NCBI GenBank assembly: GCA_937924775.1
Contig: CALDUT010000003.1
Location: 124,001 to 188,000 of the forward strand
Source of the DNA: an uncultured Gemmata sp.
Lineage (GTDB): Bacteria; Planctomycetota; Planctomycetia; Gemmatales; Gemmataceae
Length of the DNA stretch: 64,000 bases
Direction of reading: 5' to 3'
Of the stretch, positions 26,932 to 35,129 are shown piece by piece; position 1 is the first letter of the stretch; every line of letters starts with the position of its first letter. A program made the translations under genes and the position numbers. The notes below the pieces were generated by a model that searched no databases, was not told the origin of the DNA, and saw only the letters and a list, made by a program, of their open reading frames with translations.

Positions 26932-26959
26932 GAGGAAGGCATGGTATCATGCCTTCCTC
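26932..26959 (-). promoter_or_regulatory. Strong hairpin with T-run in the leader of the DUF4380-like gene
   Basis: GAGGAAGGCATG (26932-26943) and CATGCCTTCCTC (26948-26959) form a perfect 12-base-pair stem with a four-base loop. On the minus strand the right-hand end is followed by ACACGTTTTT, which is the pattern of an intrinsic terminator, 31 bases before the ATG at 26900. No minus-strand gene lies just upstream, so it may be a leader attenuator or insulate the gene from distant transcription. Confidence 0.55.
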
Positions 26960-27253
26960 GTGGCGGGAATAAGGTTTGTTACCGTTTGCACGAATGCGGC
27001 CTGTCACAATTCGCCTCAAGCCGAGGGTATCAATCGCGATGAAACCCCGAACCACGCCCGCGGGAACAGAAAGGGGGGGTAGGCACTTCAATAGGCGGTT
27101 GCTCGGTATCGCCGGAGCCCGTCGGCCCACCCAGGCGGCCGTGTCTTTGCGAACCGCCAACTGAGATCAACAATTCGGAGGAATGCTGTTCTCCGGGTCT
27201 GCGTTGGGTTTGCTATAATTTCTCACATCTGTCGGACTTTACGGGTGGAATCA
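26960..27253. other. Divergent intergenic region
   Basis: No gene is supported here. Apart from the hairpin on its left and the extended -10 promoter near 27211, I see nothing structured; the short minus-strand frame ending at 26909 is not protein-like. Confidence 0.5.
27211..27219 (+). promoter_or_regulatory. Extended -10 promoter of the YgiQ-like gene
   Basis: TGCTATAAT (27211-27219) is a full match to the extended -10 element. The -35 region is poor, as expected for this class. The start of transcription would be near 27226, about 28 bases before the ATG at 27254. Confidence 0.6.
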
Positions 27254-29308
27254 ATGGCAACAACACGTCCGGCTGGGCCGAAACGGGTCGCTTTACCGCT
27301 GAAGTCAGAACGAACCGTGGCCCCGTTGGCACCCACGACCGCCGAGGAGATGGCGGCCCGGGGCTGGGACGCCGTCGACATCGTCTTTGTCACGGGGGAT
27401 GCCTATGTCGATCACCCGAGTTTCGCGATGGCGATTCTCCATCGGGTGTTAGAAGATGCTGGGTTTCGCGTCGCGATTCTCAGCCAACCGGATTGGCGAA
27501 CGTGCGTGCCTTGGCGGCAATTTGGCCGTCCGCGGCTGTTCTTCGCCATCAGCGCGGGGAACATGGATTCGCTGATCAACCACTACACCGCGAACAAAAA
27601 AGTCCGCAACGACGACGCTTATTCGCCCGGTGGCCGGATCGGATTGCGGCCCGACCGGGCGACGTTACCGTATTGTCAACGCGCCCGGGAAGCCTATCCC
27701 GGGGTGCCCGTGATCGCCGGCGGTGTGGAGGCGTCGTTACGGCGGCTGGCGCATTACGATTATTGGTCGGATACCGTTCGCCGCTCGATTGTCCTCGATT
27801 CGAAAGCTGATTTGATTGTTTACGGCATGGGCGAGAAGGTGATTGTCGAGATCGCCCGCCAGCTGCGTGCCGGTGCCACGGTTCGCGATCTGCGTTCCTT
27901 GCGCGGGGTGACCTACGCTCTAGGGGCCAAGGAATCGCAAGTTCTTTTGGAACAAGGGTTTAGCCAACTCGGCTGGGACAAAGTGGAGCGTCTGCCCAGC
28001 TACGAAGAGGTCCGCGACGACAAATGGGCCTTCGCCGAAGCCACCCGCATCATCCACACCCACACCAATCCCTTCAACGCGGCGGCACTGGTGCAATTCC
28101 ACGACCGCCAGGCGGTGGTGCAAACGCCTCCGGCGTTTCCGCTCACTCAGCAGGAAATGGACGCGGTATACGACCTGCCCTACACGCGGCGGCCCCATCC
28201 GCGCTACGCCGAGCCCATCCCTGCGTATGAAATGATCAAAGATTCGGTGACCATCCTCCGCGGCTGCTTCGGGGGCTGCACGTTTTGTTCGATCACGGCC
28301 CATCAGGGGCGGATTATCCAGAGCCGGTCGAAAGAATCGATTCTCAAGGAGGTTCAGCAACTCGCCGCCGACCCGAACTTCAAAGGCATCGTTTCCGACA
28401 TCGGCGGTGCGACGGCCAACATGTACGCTATGCGTTGCACCCGCCCCGAGGTGGAGGCGAAATGCAAGCGGTTGTCGTGCGTTCACCCGACCATCTGCAA
28501 GCTCCTGGGCACCAATCATGGGCCGCTGTTGGAACTGATGCGGGACGTGCGTCGGGTGCAAGGGATTCGGAAAGTCCTCGTTTCGTCCGGGATTCGGATG
28601 GATTTAGCGCAACTGTCGCCAGAGTATATCCGCGAATTGGCCGAACACCATACCGGCGGGCGATTGAAGGTGGCCCCGGAACACACCAGCCCGAAGGTAT
28701 TGGAATTGATGAAAAAGCCCAGTATCGACAACTTCGGTGTGTTCGCGGAGCAATTCCGGGCGGCCAGTGCCGCGGCCGGCAAACCCAAGCAACAGATCGT
28801 CCCCTACTTCATTGCCAGCCACCCGGGGAGCGACCTTCAGGAAATGATCGACTTGGCCTTATATCTGAAGCGGAACGGTTACCGGCCCGATCAGGTGCAG
28901 GACTTCATTCCCGCCCCCTTCGACATCGCCACGTGCATGTACTACACCGGGATCGACCCCTTCACCAAACAACCGGTTCCTACCGCCAAAAACCTCCGCG
29001 ACCGCAAGTTGCAACGGGCACTGATGCAGTTTTTCAAACCAGAGAACTACTTTGCCGTCCGCGAAGCCCTGATTCGCGCCGGTCGCCGCGACCTCATCGG
29101 TGGCTGCGAGGGTTTAATCCCTGCCCATCCTCCCCGGGAAGCGATTGAAGCGCGGCGAAAACGGGCCAACAGCGCGCTTCAGGCCGATCATTATCACGCT
29201 GTCCCGCCACCGGACGCGGCCCAGAAGCCCCAGGCGGTGGGCTATCGCCCCGGCCGGGCAGGTCATCAACGGCGCCAGAAACCTGGCGGCAAACGCAAAC
29301 CTCAGTGA
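27254..29308 (+). CDS. YgiQ-family radical SAM protein
   Basis: A 684-residue radical SAM enzyme. A B12-binding-like N-terminal region (from VDIVFVTGDAYVDHPSFAMA) is followed by the cluster motif CFGGCTFC, which binds the 4Fe-4S cluster with S-adenosylmethionine. The segments ILRGCFGGCTFCSITAHQGR and FIPAPFDIATCMYYTGIDPF are characteristic of YgiQ (UPF0313). Substrate is unknown in all relatives. The ATG at 27254 is chosen; a GTG nine bases upstream is possible. The tail is basic (GRAGHQRRQKPGGKRKP). A small zinc-ribbon gene follows 18 bases later and is probably in the same transcript. Confidence 0.92.
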   Translation: MATTRPAGPKRVALPLKSERTVAPLAPTTAEEMAARGWDAVDIVFVTGDAYVDHPSFAMAILHRVLEDAGFRVAILSQPDWRTCVPWRQFGRPRLFFAISAGNMDSLINHYTANKKVRNDDAYSPGGRIGLRPDRATLPYCQRAREAYPGVPVIAGGVEASLRRLAHYDYWSDTVRRSIVLDSKADLIVYGMGEKVIVEIARQLRAGATVRDLRSLRGVTYALGAKESQVLLEQGFSQLGWDKVERLPSYEEVRDDKWAFAEATRIIHTHTNPFNAAALVQFHDRQAVVQTPPAFPLTQQEMDAVYDLPYTRRPHPRYAEPIPAYEMIKDSVTILRGCFGGCTFCSITAHQGRIIQSRSKESILKEVQQLAADPNFKGIVSDIGGATANMYAMRCTRPEVEAKCKRLSCVHPTICKLLGTNHGPLLELMRDVRRVQGIRKVLVSSGIRMDLAQLSPEYIRELAEHHTGGRLKVAPEHTSPKVLELMKKPSIDNFGVFAEQFRAASAAAGKPKQQIVPYFIASHPGSDLQEMIDLALYLKRNGYRPDQVQDFIPAPFDIATCMYYTGIDPFTKQPVPTAKNLRDRKLQRALMQFFKPENYFAVREALIRAGRRDLIGGCEGLIPAHPPREAIEARRKRANSALQADHYHAVPPPDAAQKPQAVGYRPGRAGHQRRQKPGGKRKPQ

Positions 29309-29326
29309 AATCGGGAGTTAGGGCAT

Positions 29327-29785
29327 ATGTCGGAACACGCAGCGCAGGTGGTCTTCGTCGCCGAGCATCCCCAGGTGGCCCAAGCCGTCATTCAATTACT
29401 CGCCAGCGCCGGGATCGCCGCGGAATTACAACCGCCCCCCGAACCAGAAAGTTCCCCGCTGACGGGCCTCAGCAGCAATCGGATCGAAGAATTCCCGGTG
29501 ATCGTCACCAATCCCCAAGAATGGGACGAAGCCCAGAAGCTGTTGGCCACTGCGGAAAAGCAAGCCATCCTCCGGGTTGTCCGCGAAAAGCGAGCCAACC
29601 GCACCGGCACCGTCGCCGCAACGTGCGAAGATTGCGGCCGGACAAGCGAATGGCCCGCCACCGCGATGGGCACCACCGAAGTTTGCCCCCACTGCGGAGC
29701 CTATATGGATGTGCCTGACCCGGACGACGATTGGTCCGACATCGACTTTGGCCAACCCGAAGACGCTGAAATTGAAGACGTTTGA
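29327..29785 (+). CDS. Small protein with C-terminal zinc ribbon
   Basis: A 152-residue protein. The first 70 residues (VVFVAEHPQVAQAVIQLLAS and LQPPPEPESS) resemble DUF2007-type small signal proteins in which a residue pattern such as EHPxxAxxxxxLL occurs; this is a tentative likeness. The C-terminal half has two CxxC pairs (CEDCG and CPHCG) forming a zinc ribbon, then an acidic tail. It begins 18 bases after the YgiQ gene and is likely co-transcribed. Function is unknown. Confidence 0.7.
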   Translation: MSEHAAQVVFVAEHPQVAQAVIQLLASAGIAAELQPPPEPESSPLTGLSSNRIEEFPVIVTNPQEWDEAQKLLATAEKQAILRVVREKRANRTGTVAATCEDCGRTSEWPATAMGTTEVCPHCGAYMDVPDPDDDWSDIDFGQPEDAEIEDV

Positions 29786-29884
29786 CGCGATCTTCTCCCC
29801 GACATCTGCCTTTCGCAACGGCAGCGTTGGTGGACAGACCGTCATCGACGGCGAATAATCCACCGCCGATGGAACCGAAGCTGC

Positions 29885-30913
29885 ATGAGACGATTTCCGA
29901 TGGCGTTCACACTTGCTCCCTTCACTGTTACACCGCAGGAGGCCGGATTCACCCTCGCGAAAGTGCTCCGGTCGCGATTGGGAAATGCGACATGGTCGGA
30001 TGTTCGAAAATTGATCAGCGCTCGCCGGGTGCAAGTGGGCGATGTGATTTGTTCCGATGACGCGCGTCGCCTAAAGGAAAATGAACGGGTCACCTTGCTG
30101 GAACACCCCAAACCCTTACCGCGTGTCGCTCACCCGCAGCGGTTGGTGATTCGCTATCTCGATGAGCATGTGGTGGTGGTGGAGAAACCCGCTGGGGTCA
30201 ACACGGTGCGGCACCCGGCCGAACTCGAATGGTCCGAGAAACGCCGCGAACTCGACCCGACTTTGGAAGATTTGACGCAATGGGCGATAGCCCATCGGCT
30301 CCAACGCCCCGCTCGGGAACTTCCCCGCCTGCGGATTGTCCACCGTTTGGACAAAGAAACTAGCGGGTTGGTGGTTTTTGCCCGTTCCCCGCTGGCCGAA
30401 CGCGAATTGGGGCGACAATTCCGCAAACACACTGTGGTGCGACGTTACCTAGCCGTTGTTCCCGGCCGGATGACCAACCAAACCATCCGCTCGTTTCTGG
30501 TCCGGGATCGCGGTGACGGTCGCCGCGGCAGCACCCGGTTACCCAAAGTGGGCAAAGAAGCCATCACCCACATCGCGGTGGAAGAAGAACTCAATGGCTA
30601 CACTCTTTTGTCATGCCGGCTGGAAACTGGCCGCACGCATCAAATTCGCATTCATCTGTCTGAGGCGGGCCATCCGGTCTGTGGCGATCGGGTTTATGTG
30701 AAAAAAATCACGGGGGAAATCTCTCCCGATACGAGTGATGCCCCGCGCCTGGCCCTCCATGCCACCGAATTGGGTTTCGAGCATCCGGTGACCGGCGAAC
30801 ATCTCCACTGGACGATGCCGTTGCCCGGGGATCTGCAAAAATTCGTGGAGCGATGGCGGGTGAAAGGAGCGCAGTCGCCAGAAGCTGATGTGAGAGGGAC
30901 ACCACCGCGGTGA
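29885..30913 (+). CDS. RluA-family pseudouridine synthase
   Basis: A 342-residue enzyme that isomerises uridine in RNA. An S4-like RNA-binding domain (about 15-80) precedes the catalytic domain, which holds HRLDKETSGLVVFA with the catalytic Asp. The later segments TGRTHQIRIHLSEAGHPVCG are typical of RluA/RluC/RluD. Whether the target is 23S rRNA or tRNA cannot be told. An ATG at 29900 (residue 6) is an alternative start. The gene lies 99 bases after the zinc-ribbon protein and ends before a strong hairpin at 30988-31024. Confidence 0.9.
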   Translation: MRRFPMAFTLAPFTVTPQEAGFTLAKVLRSRLGNATWSDVRKLISARRVQVGDVICSDDARRLKENERVTLLEHPKPLPRVAHPQRLVIRYLDEHVVVVEKPAGVNTVRHPAELEWSEKRRELDPTLEDLTQWAIAHRLQRPARELPRLRIVHRLDKETSGLVVFARSPLAERELGRQFRKHTVVRRYLAVVPGRMTNQTIRSFLVRDRGDGRRGSTRLPKVGKEAITHIAVEEELNGYTLLSCRLETGRTHQIRIHLSEAGHPVCGDRVYVKKITGEISPDTSDAPRLALHATELGFEHPVTGEHLHWTMPLPGDLQKFVERWRVKGAQSPEADVRGTPPR

Positions 30914-30987
30914 GACTGTGGCTTTTCTGAGTCGATACGACCTCGGCCCAACGGGAACGGGTCGAGGAGCGACCAACTGATACAACC

Positions 30988-31024
30988 GGCCGTCTCCGTT
31001 ACCCGGCTCGCGACGGAGACGGCC
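30988..31024. terminator. Bidirectional terminator hairpin
   Basis: GGCCGTCTCCGT (30988-30999) and ACGGAGACGGCC (31013-31024) make a perfect 12-base-pair stem with a 13-base loop between convergent genes. It would serve both the RluA gene and the PDZ protein at 31049. CTTCAG follows, so U-tracts are weak. Confidence 0.6.
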
Positions 31025-31048
31025 CTTCAGATTCAACCCGTTTCCGGA

Positions 31049-32107
31049 TTACTTGTTATGGGGCCGCGGAGCCTCCGGCGGTGGGGGGGTCTCGGTCTTG
31101 GCATTGCTGGTCGCGTATTTACCGGATTTGAATTCTTGCAACAGCGGGCGAATCACCTCACTGGGTAATACCCACGTTTCCACACGACCGGCGCGAGCGA
31201 TGTTGATTCCTAAGACGTTCCCCTCCAAATCCACCACCGGGCCACCGCAATCTTTCGCATCGACGACCATATCGGTTTGCAACACCAGAGGGAAACCAGT
31301 CCGGCGGTTGGAGAGGGTGCTGCCCATTGCGTTCTGGATGTCGCCACGGTCTTTCGGGGCACTGCCCAGTTTCATTTTGAGTTCTTTGATCTCATCTTTG
31401 CGTTGAATTTTCAGTGTGATTTCGTCGCCACCGCGAACGGTATCGAGGAAGGCCCGCATGGCGGTTTGGCTGTCGATCTTCTTGCCATTCATTTCGATGA
31501 CGATGTCGCCCGCTTTCAGCCCGGCTTTCTCGGCCGCCCCGCCGGGAACCACTTCTACGATCTTGGCTCCGATGGGGTTACCGTCTTCATCGCGGGCGTC
31601 TTCGGGTAATACCCCCATATAGCCACGGTTGGGGTTGGTGATGAGCGTATCGGCGCCGGTCAGCTTACGGGTCATCACGCTGATGATCCCGACGGAAATC
31701 GGATCACTGTTGGGGCCGGAGGCGGCCACCCACGTTCCCCGTTCCAGCTTCTTGGTATCGGCGAACTTGACCGGCTTGAGGCCCTTGACATCGACCTTCA
31801 GAAGGGCCAAGTCGGTGTCTCGATGTTCGGCCACAGGAGTGGCTTCGAATTCGGTGCCATCGGAGAAGCGGACGTGGATCGTCCCCTTCAGTTCGCTGAG
31901 TTTGGTGAGGATGTAGCCGTCGGCATCGACAATGGTACCCAGGATGGTGTCTTTGTCATTGCATTTGATGCGCACCGTCGATTCGGCCACTTGGGCCACG
32001 ACCGGTTTGAACGGTGCAAGGATTTTGGGGTCTTTGCCCAACTGCGCCAGCACCGGTGTGGCGGATAAAGCGATCGCGGTCAGAGCGGCAAGCAGACGTG
32101 CGAGCAT
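31049..32107 (-). CDS. Degenerate trypsin-like protein with an internal PDZ domain
   Basis: A 352-residue exported protein with a signal peptide (about 1-21, cleaved near VLAQ). The protease fold is split. The N-terminal half (about 30-150) ends near ISVGIISVMTRKLTG, a PDZ domain (about 160-250) follows, and only then comes the C-terminal half (about 270-327) with FPLVLQTDMVV and NVLGINIARAG. Aligned by eye to DegP, the His of TNNH is Ser71, Asp99 is kept (TDLALL), and the Ser of GNSGG is Cys287 (DCGGP). It is thus probably a non-proteolytic chaperone-like or regulatory protein, although Cys could still act. The gene is 228 bases downstream of a complete protease. Confidence 0.82.
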   Translation of the reverse strand: MLARLLAALTAIALSATPVLAQLGKDPKILAPFKPVVAQVAESTVRIKCNDKDTILGTIVDADGYILTKLSELKGTIHVRFSDGTEFEATPVAEHRDTDLALLKVDVKGLKPVKFADTKKLERGTWVAASGPNSDPISVGIISVMTRKLTGADTLITNPNRGYMGVLPEDARDEDGNPIGAKIVEVVPGGAAEKAGLKAGDIVIEMNGKKIDSQTAMRAFLDTVRGGDEITLKIQRKDEIKELKMKLGSAPKDRGDIQNAMGSTLSNRRTGFPLVLQTDMVVDAKDCGGPVVDLEGNVLGINIARAGRVETWVLPSEVIRPLLQEFKSGKYATSNAKTETPPPPEAPRPHNK

Positions 32108-32154
32108 CGGTTGAAACTCCAGCGGGGTTCAAATGCGGCTCCTGGGGGATACGG

Positions 32155-32174
32155 CACGAGCCGGAGGGCTCGTG
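32155..32174. repeat. Short inverted repeat, REP-like
   Basis: CACGAGCC (32155-32162), loop GGAG, GGCTCGTG (32167-32174) form a perfect eight-base-pair stem. It resembles short dispersed palindromes common in planctomycete genomes, but only one copy lies in this window, so dispersal cannot be shown here. It is in the 5' leader of the PDZ-insert gene. Confidence 0.35.
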
Positions 32175-32335
32175 GGGGAGGAAGTTGTCGTTCAGCTCCT
32201 CTTCTCAAAAGTTTGAAAATGAGAGGGTTTCGAAGATTGAGACGATTCAGCGAAACTCTCTCTAACCCATTATTCGTTGGCTTCATCGGCCCAGTTGCAG
32301 CGAGCCGCCACCACTGGGCACGCCCGGGATGGCGG

Positions 32336-33412
32336 TTACGCCCGTTTGCCGAGGGTGACAGTGAATTTGAGGATGTTGGTTCCGCGGCGGGCGGTGATGT
32401 TCACCCGGTCTCCAGGTTTGGCTGTCTCCATCTGTTTGCGGAATTGTTTCACGCTCTTGATGACGACATCGTTGAATTTCGTGATGGTGTCGCCGGGTTT
32501 GAGGCCCGCTTTGCCGGCCGGTCCGTCTTCTTCGACTTCCACCAACCAAGCGTCGTCCTCATCATCGGGCGGGAAAGCGACCCCAAAGTAGGCCAGGGTA
32601 GTTTTGGCCGAAGCCGGTTTATCCACCCACTCCCCAGCCACCAACTGATCCCAATCCTTACGGAATTGATCAATCGGTACATGCAAATTCTGATTGATCG
32701 GTAAGCCGATGCGGCTATGAATCCCGATGACATGGCCGCGTAAGTCGAACAATGGGCCCCCGGAATCCCCTCCTACCAGCGTGCAATCGGTGCGCAAAGC
32801 GTTCTTGGTGCTGCCCAGAATCCGCCCCAAGCGGGCCACCGGATCACGCCCCACTTTCGGGCCACTGGGGTGCCCCAGGGCCACCACCCACTGTCCCTTG
32901 GGCAGGTCACTGCTCTTGGCCAGAGGGGCAAACGGCCATTTGCCGCCGTTGGGGCCTTTCTCCACGATCTGGACCATGCCGCTGTCCATGCCTTCGTTGA
33001 TGCCAAGGGTCTTGGCATCGACACGCTTGCCATCCGGTAGCATAACTTTAATGATTTTGCCACTGGTATACGGCAGCGCTCGGCCTTCCAAAGCCCCTTT
33101 TTTGGGAGCAGAATAGTCGCGAATGACGTGAGCCGCTGTCAACACCAGACCATCCTCACTGACGATGACACCGCTGCCGGCGCTGGGGCCATTGAGAACG
33201 GCTACCGTCGCAGGGCTGCATTTTTCGACAATGCTTTGAACCAAGGCTTGGAGGGCTTTGAGGTCAGCGAGGTCCTCGGGCGGGGATGTCCGATCGGGGT
33301 CCCACTTCAAGTTCGGTTCAGGGGCGGGGTCCGAAGCCGGGGCCGCGGCCGTGAAAATGGCCACAACCAGCGTCAAGCAGGCGGCCCACCGGACCGGCCG
33401 GAAAACTGTCAT
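32336..33412 (-). CDS. Trypsin-like serine protease with C-terminal PDZ domain (S1C type)
   Basis: A 358-residue exported protease. The signal segment is ACLTLVVAIFTAAAPAS (about 11-27). The complete triad is seen: His95 (LTAAHVIR), Asp143 (GMDSGMVQI) and Ser217 (GGDSGGPL). A single PDZ domain follows at about 280-358 (KAGLKPGDTITKFNDVVI). This is the DegP/HtrA-like layout, for periplasmic quality control. The frame opens at 33502, but the ATG at 33412 precedes the signal peptide. It is followed on the same strand by the degenerate paralogue at 31049. Confidence 0.88.
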   Translation of the reverse strand: MTVFRPVRWAACLTLVVAIFTAAAPASDPAPEPNLKWDPDRTSPPEDLADLKALQALVQSIVEKCSPATVAVLNGPSAGSGVIVSEDGLVLTAAHVIRDYSAPKKGALEGRALPYTSGKIIKVMLPDGKRVDAKTLGINEGMDSGMVQIVEKGPNGGKWPFAPLAKSSDLPKGQWVVALGHPSGPKVGRDPVARLGRILGSTKNALRTDCTLVGGDSGGPLFDLRGHVIGIHSRIGLPINQNLHVPIDQFRKDWDQLVAGEWVDKPASAKTTLAYFGVAFPPDDEDDAWLVEVEEDGPAGKAGLKPGDTITKFNDVVIKSVKQFRKQMETAKPGDRVNITARRGTNILKFTVTLGKRA

Positions 33413-33781
33413 GATGTCGACTCCAACCGCAACGTGTGTGCTTTCCATGAAGAATAGCGGAGGTTGAATCGGGATTCGACTCTCTCCCACCATTTTCTCC
33501 ACTTTCTCTCATTTTGAGCATGGATGCAAGGGACTCTCCGGAAGCGTCTGTGCGTTCCACAGCGGTTACGCAGCTATCCAGAAAAGTCGGAAAAAGGTAT
33601 GAGAACGGAAGGAAATGGGACCACCGCGGGGGCCTGGCCCGGAAGATCCCCCCCAACTAGCGCCCATTGGGTACCGCACTGGCCTATAGAAACGGCGCCG
33701 CGGAACTCTCCGCGATGGCCATTTCCACCCCCAATGCCCTGTTCAATTTTTGGACACGCTGATTGCAGCCGAATGGGCCGC
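33413..33781. other. Intergenic region upstream of the protease gene
   Basis: A 369-base gap between two minus-strand genes. I find no gene. A purine-rich stretch near 33480-33520 and a GGAAC (minus strand, near 33554) could belong to a promoter of the protease gene, but neither is convincing. Confidence 0.4.
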
Positions 33782-34543
33782 TCAGACGAGAGATTCTAGC
33801 AAATATTTGAGTTTACGGACTTCCGGTTCAACGGGAAACGGACTATCGGGAATGTCGCGAATGTCCACCGTTAAAGCCCGGTCGTAGCGGACGCGATCAA
33901 GTTGGTGAATCAAACGCCCATACTCAATTTCGCCCTGACCGATCCGGACTTGGAACTGCTCCGGAGTTCGCCCACTGTCGCGCAGCCGAACGTGACGAAC
34001 CTGGGGAAACAAACATTCATAGTTCAGCGGTCCATGCGGGCTGATCTGATAGTGACTTGGATCGAGCGTGAGCGCCAATCCCGGCACACGGCGGCACAAT
34101 TCGAAAGCCCCCAGGGGGTCCGCGGTGATCGTGGCAGAATGGGTTTCGACCGTCAGAATGACGCCCTCTTTTTCCGCGATTTTCAGCCAGTCGCGCAACC
34201 GGGCCGTTTCCTGGTCAAAATCACTTCCCAACGGGGCCGCAGGAATCGTGATGAGTGGCACCATCGCCACCCGAGCCAGGCGACAGATCGCTTGAAACTG
34301 CTGCCGACTATCACGGCCCTCGGGTGGGGAAACGTCCACATGGAACGCCGCGATGGCGAGATTGCTGGTTTTGAGTCGTTGGGCCACCCGAGCAGTATCG
34401 GCCGCGACCTCGGCCGGGGTCAAATGGGGGCCTTGTGTATGAATCGCCAGATCGGCCTTGCTGAAGCGCATTTCGCGAATGGTCTGGAGAGTTTCTTCCA
34501 GCGACAGCTTACTGAAACTGAGTGTTGAGCAAGCAATGTACAC
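33782..34543 (-). CDS. Sugar-phosphate isomerase/epimerase-like TIM-barrel protein
   Basis: A 253-residue protein in the AP-endonuclease-2-like TIM-barrel family. The start reads VYIACSTLSFSKLSLEETLQ, and VETHSATITADPLGAFEL and LTLDPSHYQISPHGP hold the likely metal-binding Glu, Asp and His residues. Such proteins are often xylose isomerase-like or epimerases; no substrate is inferred. The GTG at 34543 has a GGAGG site ten bases upstream and starts the barrel directly. The upstream extension to 34696 has no domain. It is divergent from the coiled-coil gene at 34793. Confidence 0.82.
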   Translation of the reverse strand: MYIACSTLSFSKLSLEETLQTIREMRFSKADLAIHTQGPHLTPAEVAADTARVAQRLKTSNLAIAAFHVDVSPPEGRDSRQQFQAICRLARVAMVPLITIPAAPLGSDFDQETARLRDWLKIAEKEGVILTVETHSATITADPLGAFELCRRVPGLALTLDPSHYQISPHGPLNYECLFPQVRHVRLRDSGRTPEQFQVRIGQGEIEYGRLIHQLDRVRYDRALTVDIRDIPDSPFPVEPEVRKLKYLLESLV

Positions 34544-34792
34544 GGCGTAACCTCCCCGCAAGCGTCCGCGTGGGCGAACGCCCGCCCCCCAGTTCGTTCG
34601 CCCCCCTGGCCCGGCCCCCGCCGCAGCCAACGGAATCGACGATCCCCCTATCAAGTAAGCGAGGCGTGCAATAACAATCCCATGGGTTCGTTGCAAGGAG
34701 AAAATTCACAAAACTTGGCTTGCAGCCGCAGTCACACTCCGCTACGCAACGCCCGGTTTGCCGAGTTTGACGCTGTTGACACGAGAATCCAC

Positions 34793-35122
34793 ATGGACCG
34801 GTTACCCTTACCAGAATGGCAGGAGGCGTTGGAACGCATGGAAACCAGCCTGAAGGCTGCGGAAAAGGCCCTCTGCCGTTCTGAGGAACGCTACGAGTTG
34901 GGTTGGGCCCCTTCCGCCGGCGACGGGGAGTTCCCGATCGCGTGGGAGCGGCTGGAGAGCCGCTGGGCCGCTTGGAATCAACGGCTGGAACAAGCCGAAC
35001 AAACAGTGCACGAAGCCGAACGCGAGCTGCACGCTGCGACGAACTCTCTGGAAAGCTGGCGAAAGCGGTTTGCCGACTGGCAACAACTGCTACAACAACA
35101 GCAATCCGAGTCCGCAAGGTAG
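34793..35122 (+). CDS. Small coiled-coil protein upstream of ispD
   Basis: A 109-residue protein, Glu/Arg/Gln-rich and helical throughout, with heptad-like patterns (LERMETSLKAAEKALCRSEE, RLEQAEQTVHEAERELHAA). It has no signal or membrane segment. I recognise no family. The stop is seven bases before the ispD ATG, so the two are translationally coupled. An in-frame ATG at 34682 gives a longer form whose extra 37 residues do not look helical. It may be a structural partner; function is unknown. Confidence 0.65.
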   Translation: MDRLPLPEWQEALERMETSLKAAEKALCRSEERYELGWAPSAGDGEFPIAWERLESRWAAWNQRLEQAEQTVHEAERELHAATNSLESWRKRFADWQQLLQQQQSESAR

Positions 35123-35129
35123 GTGCAAC

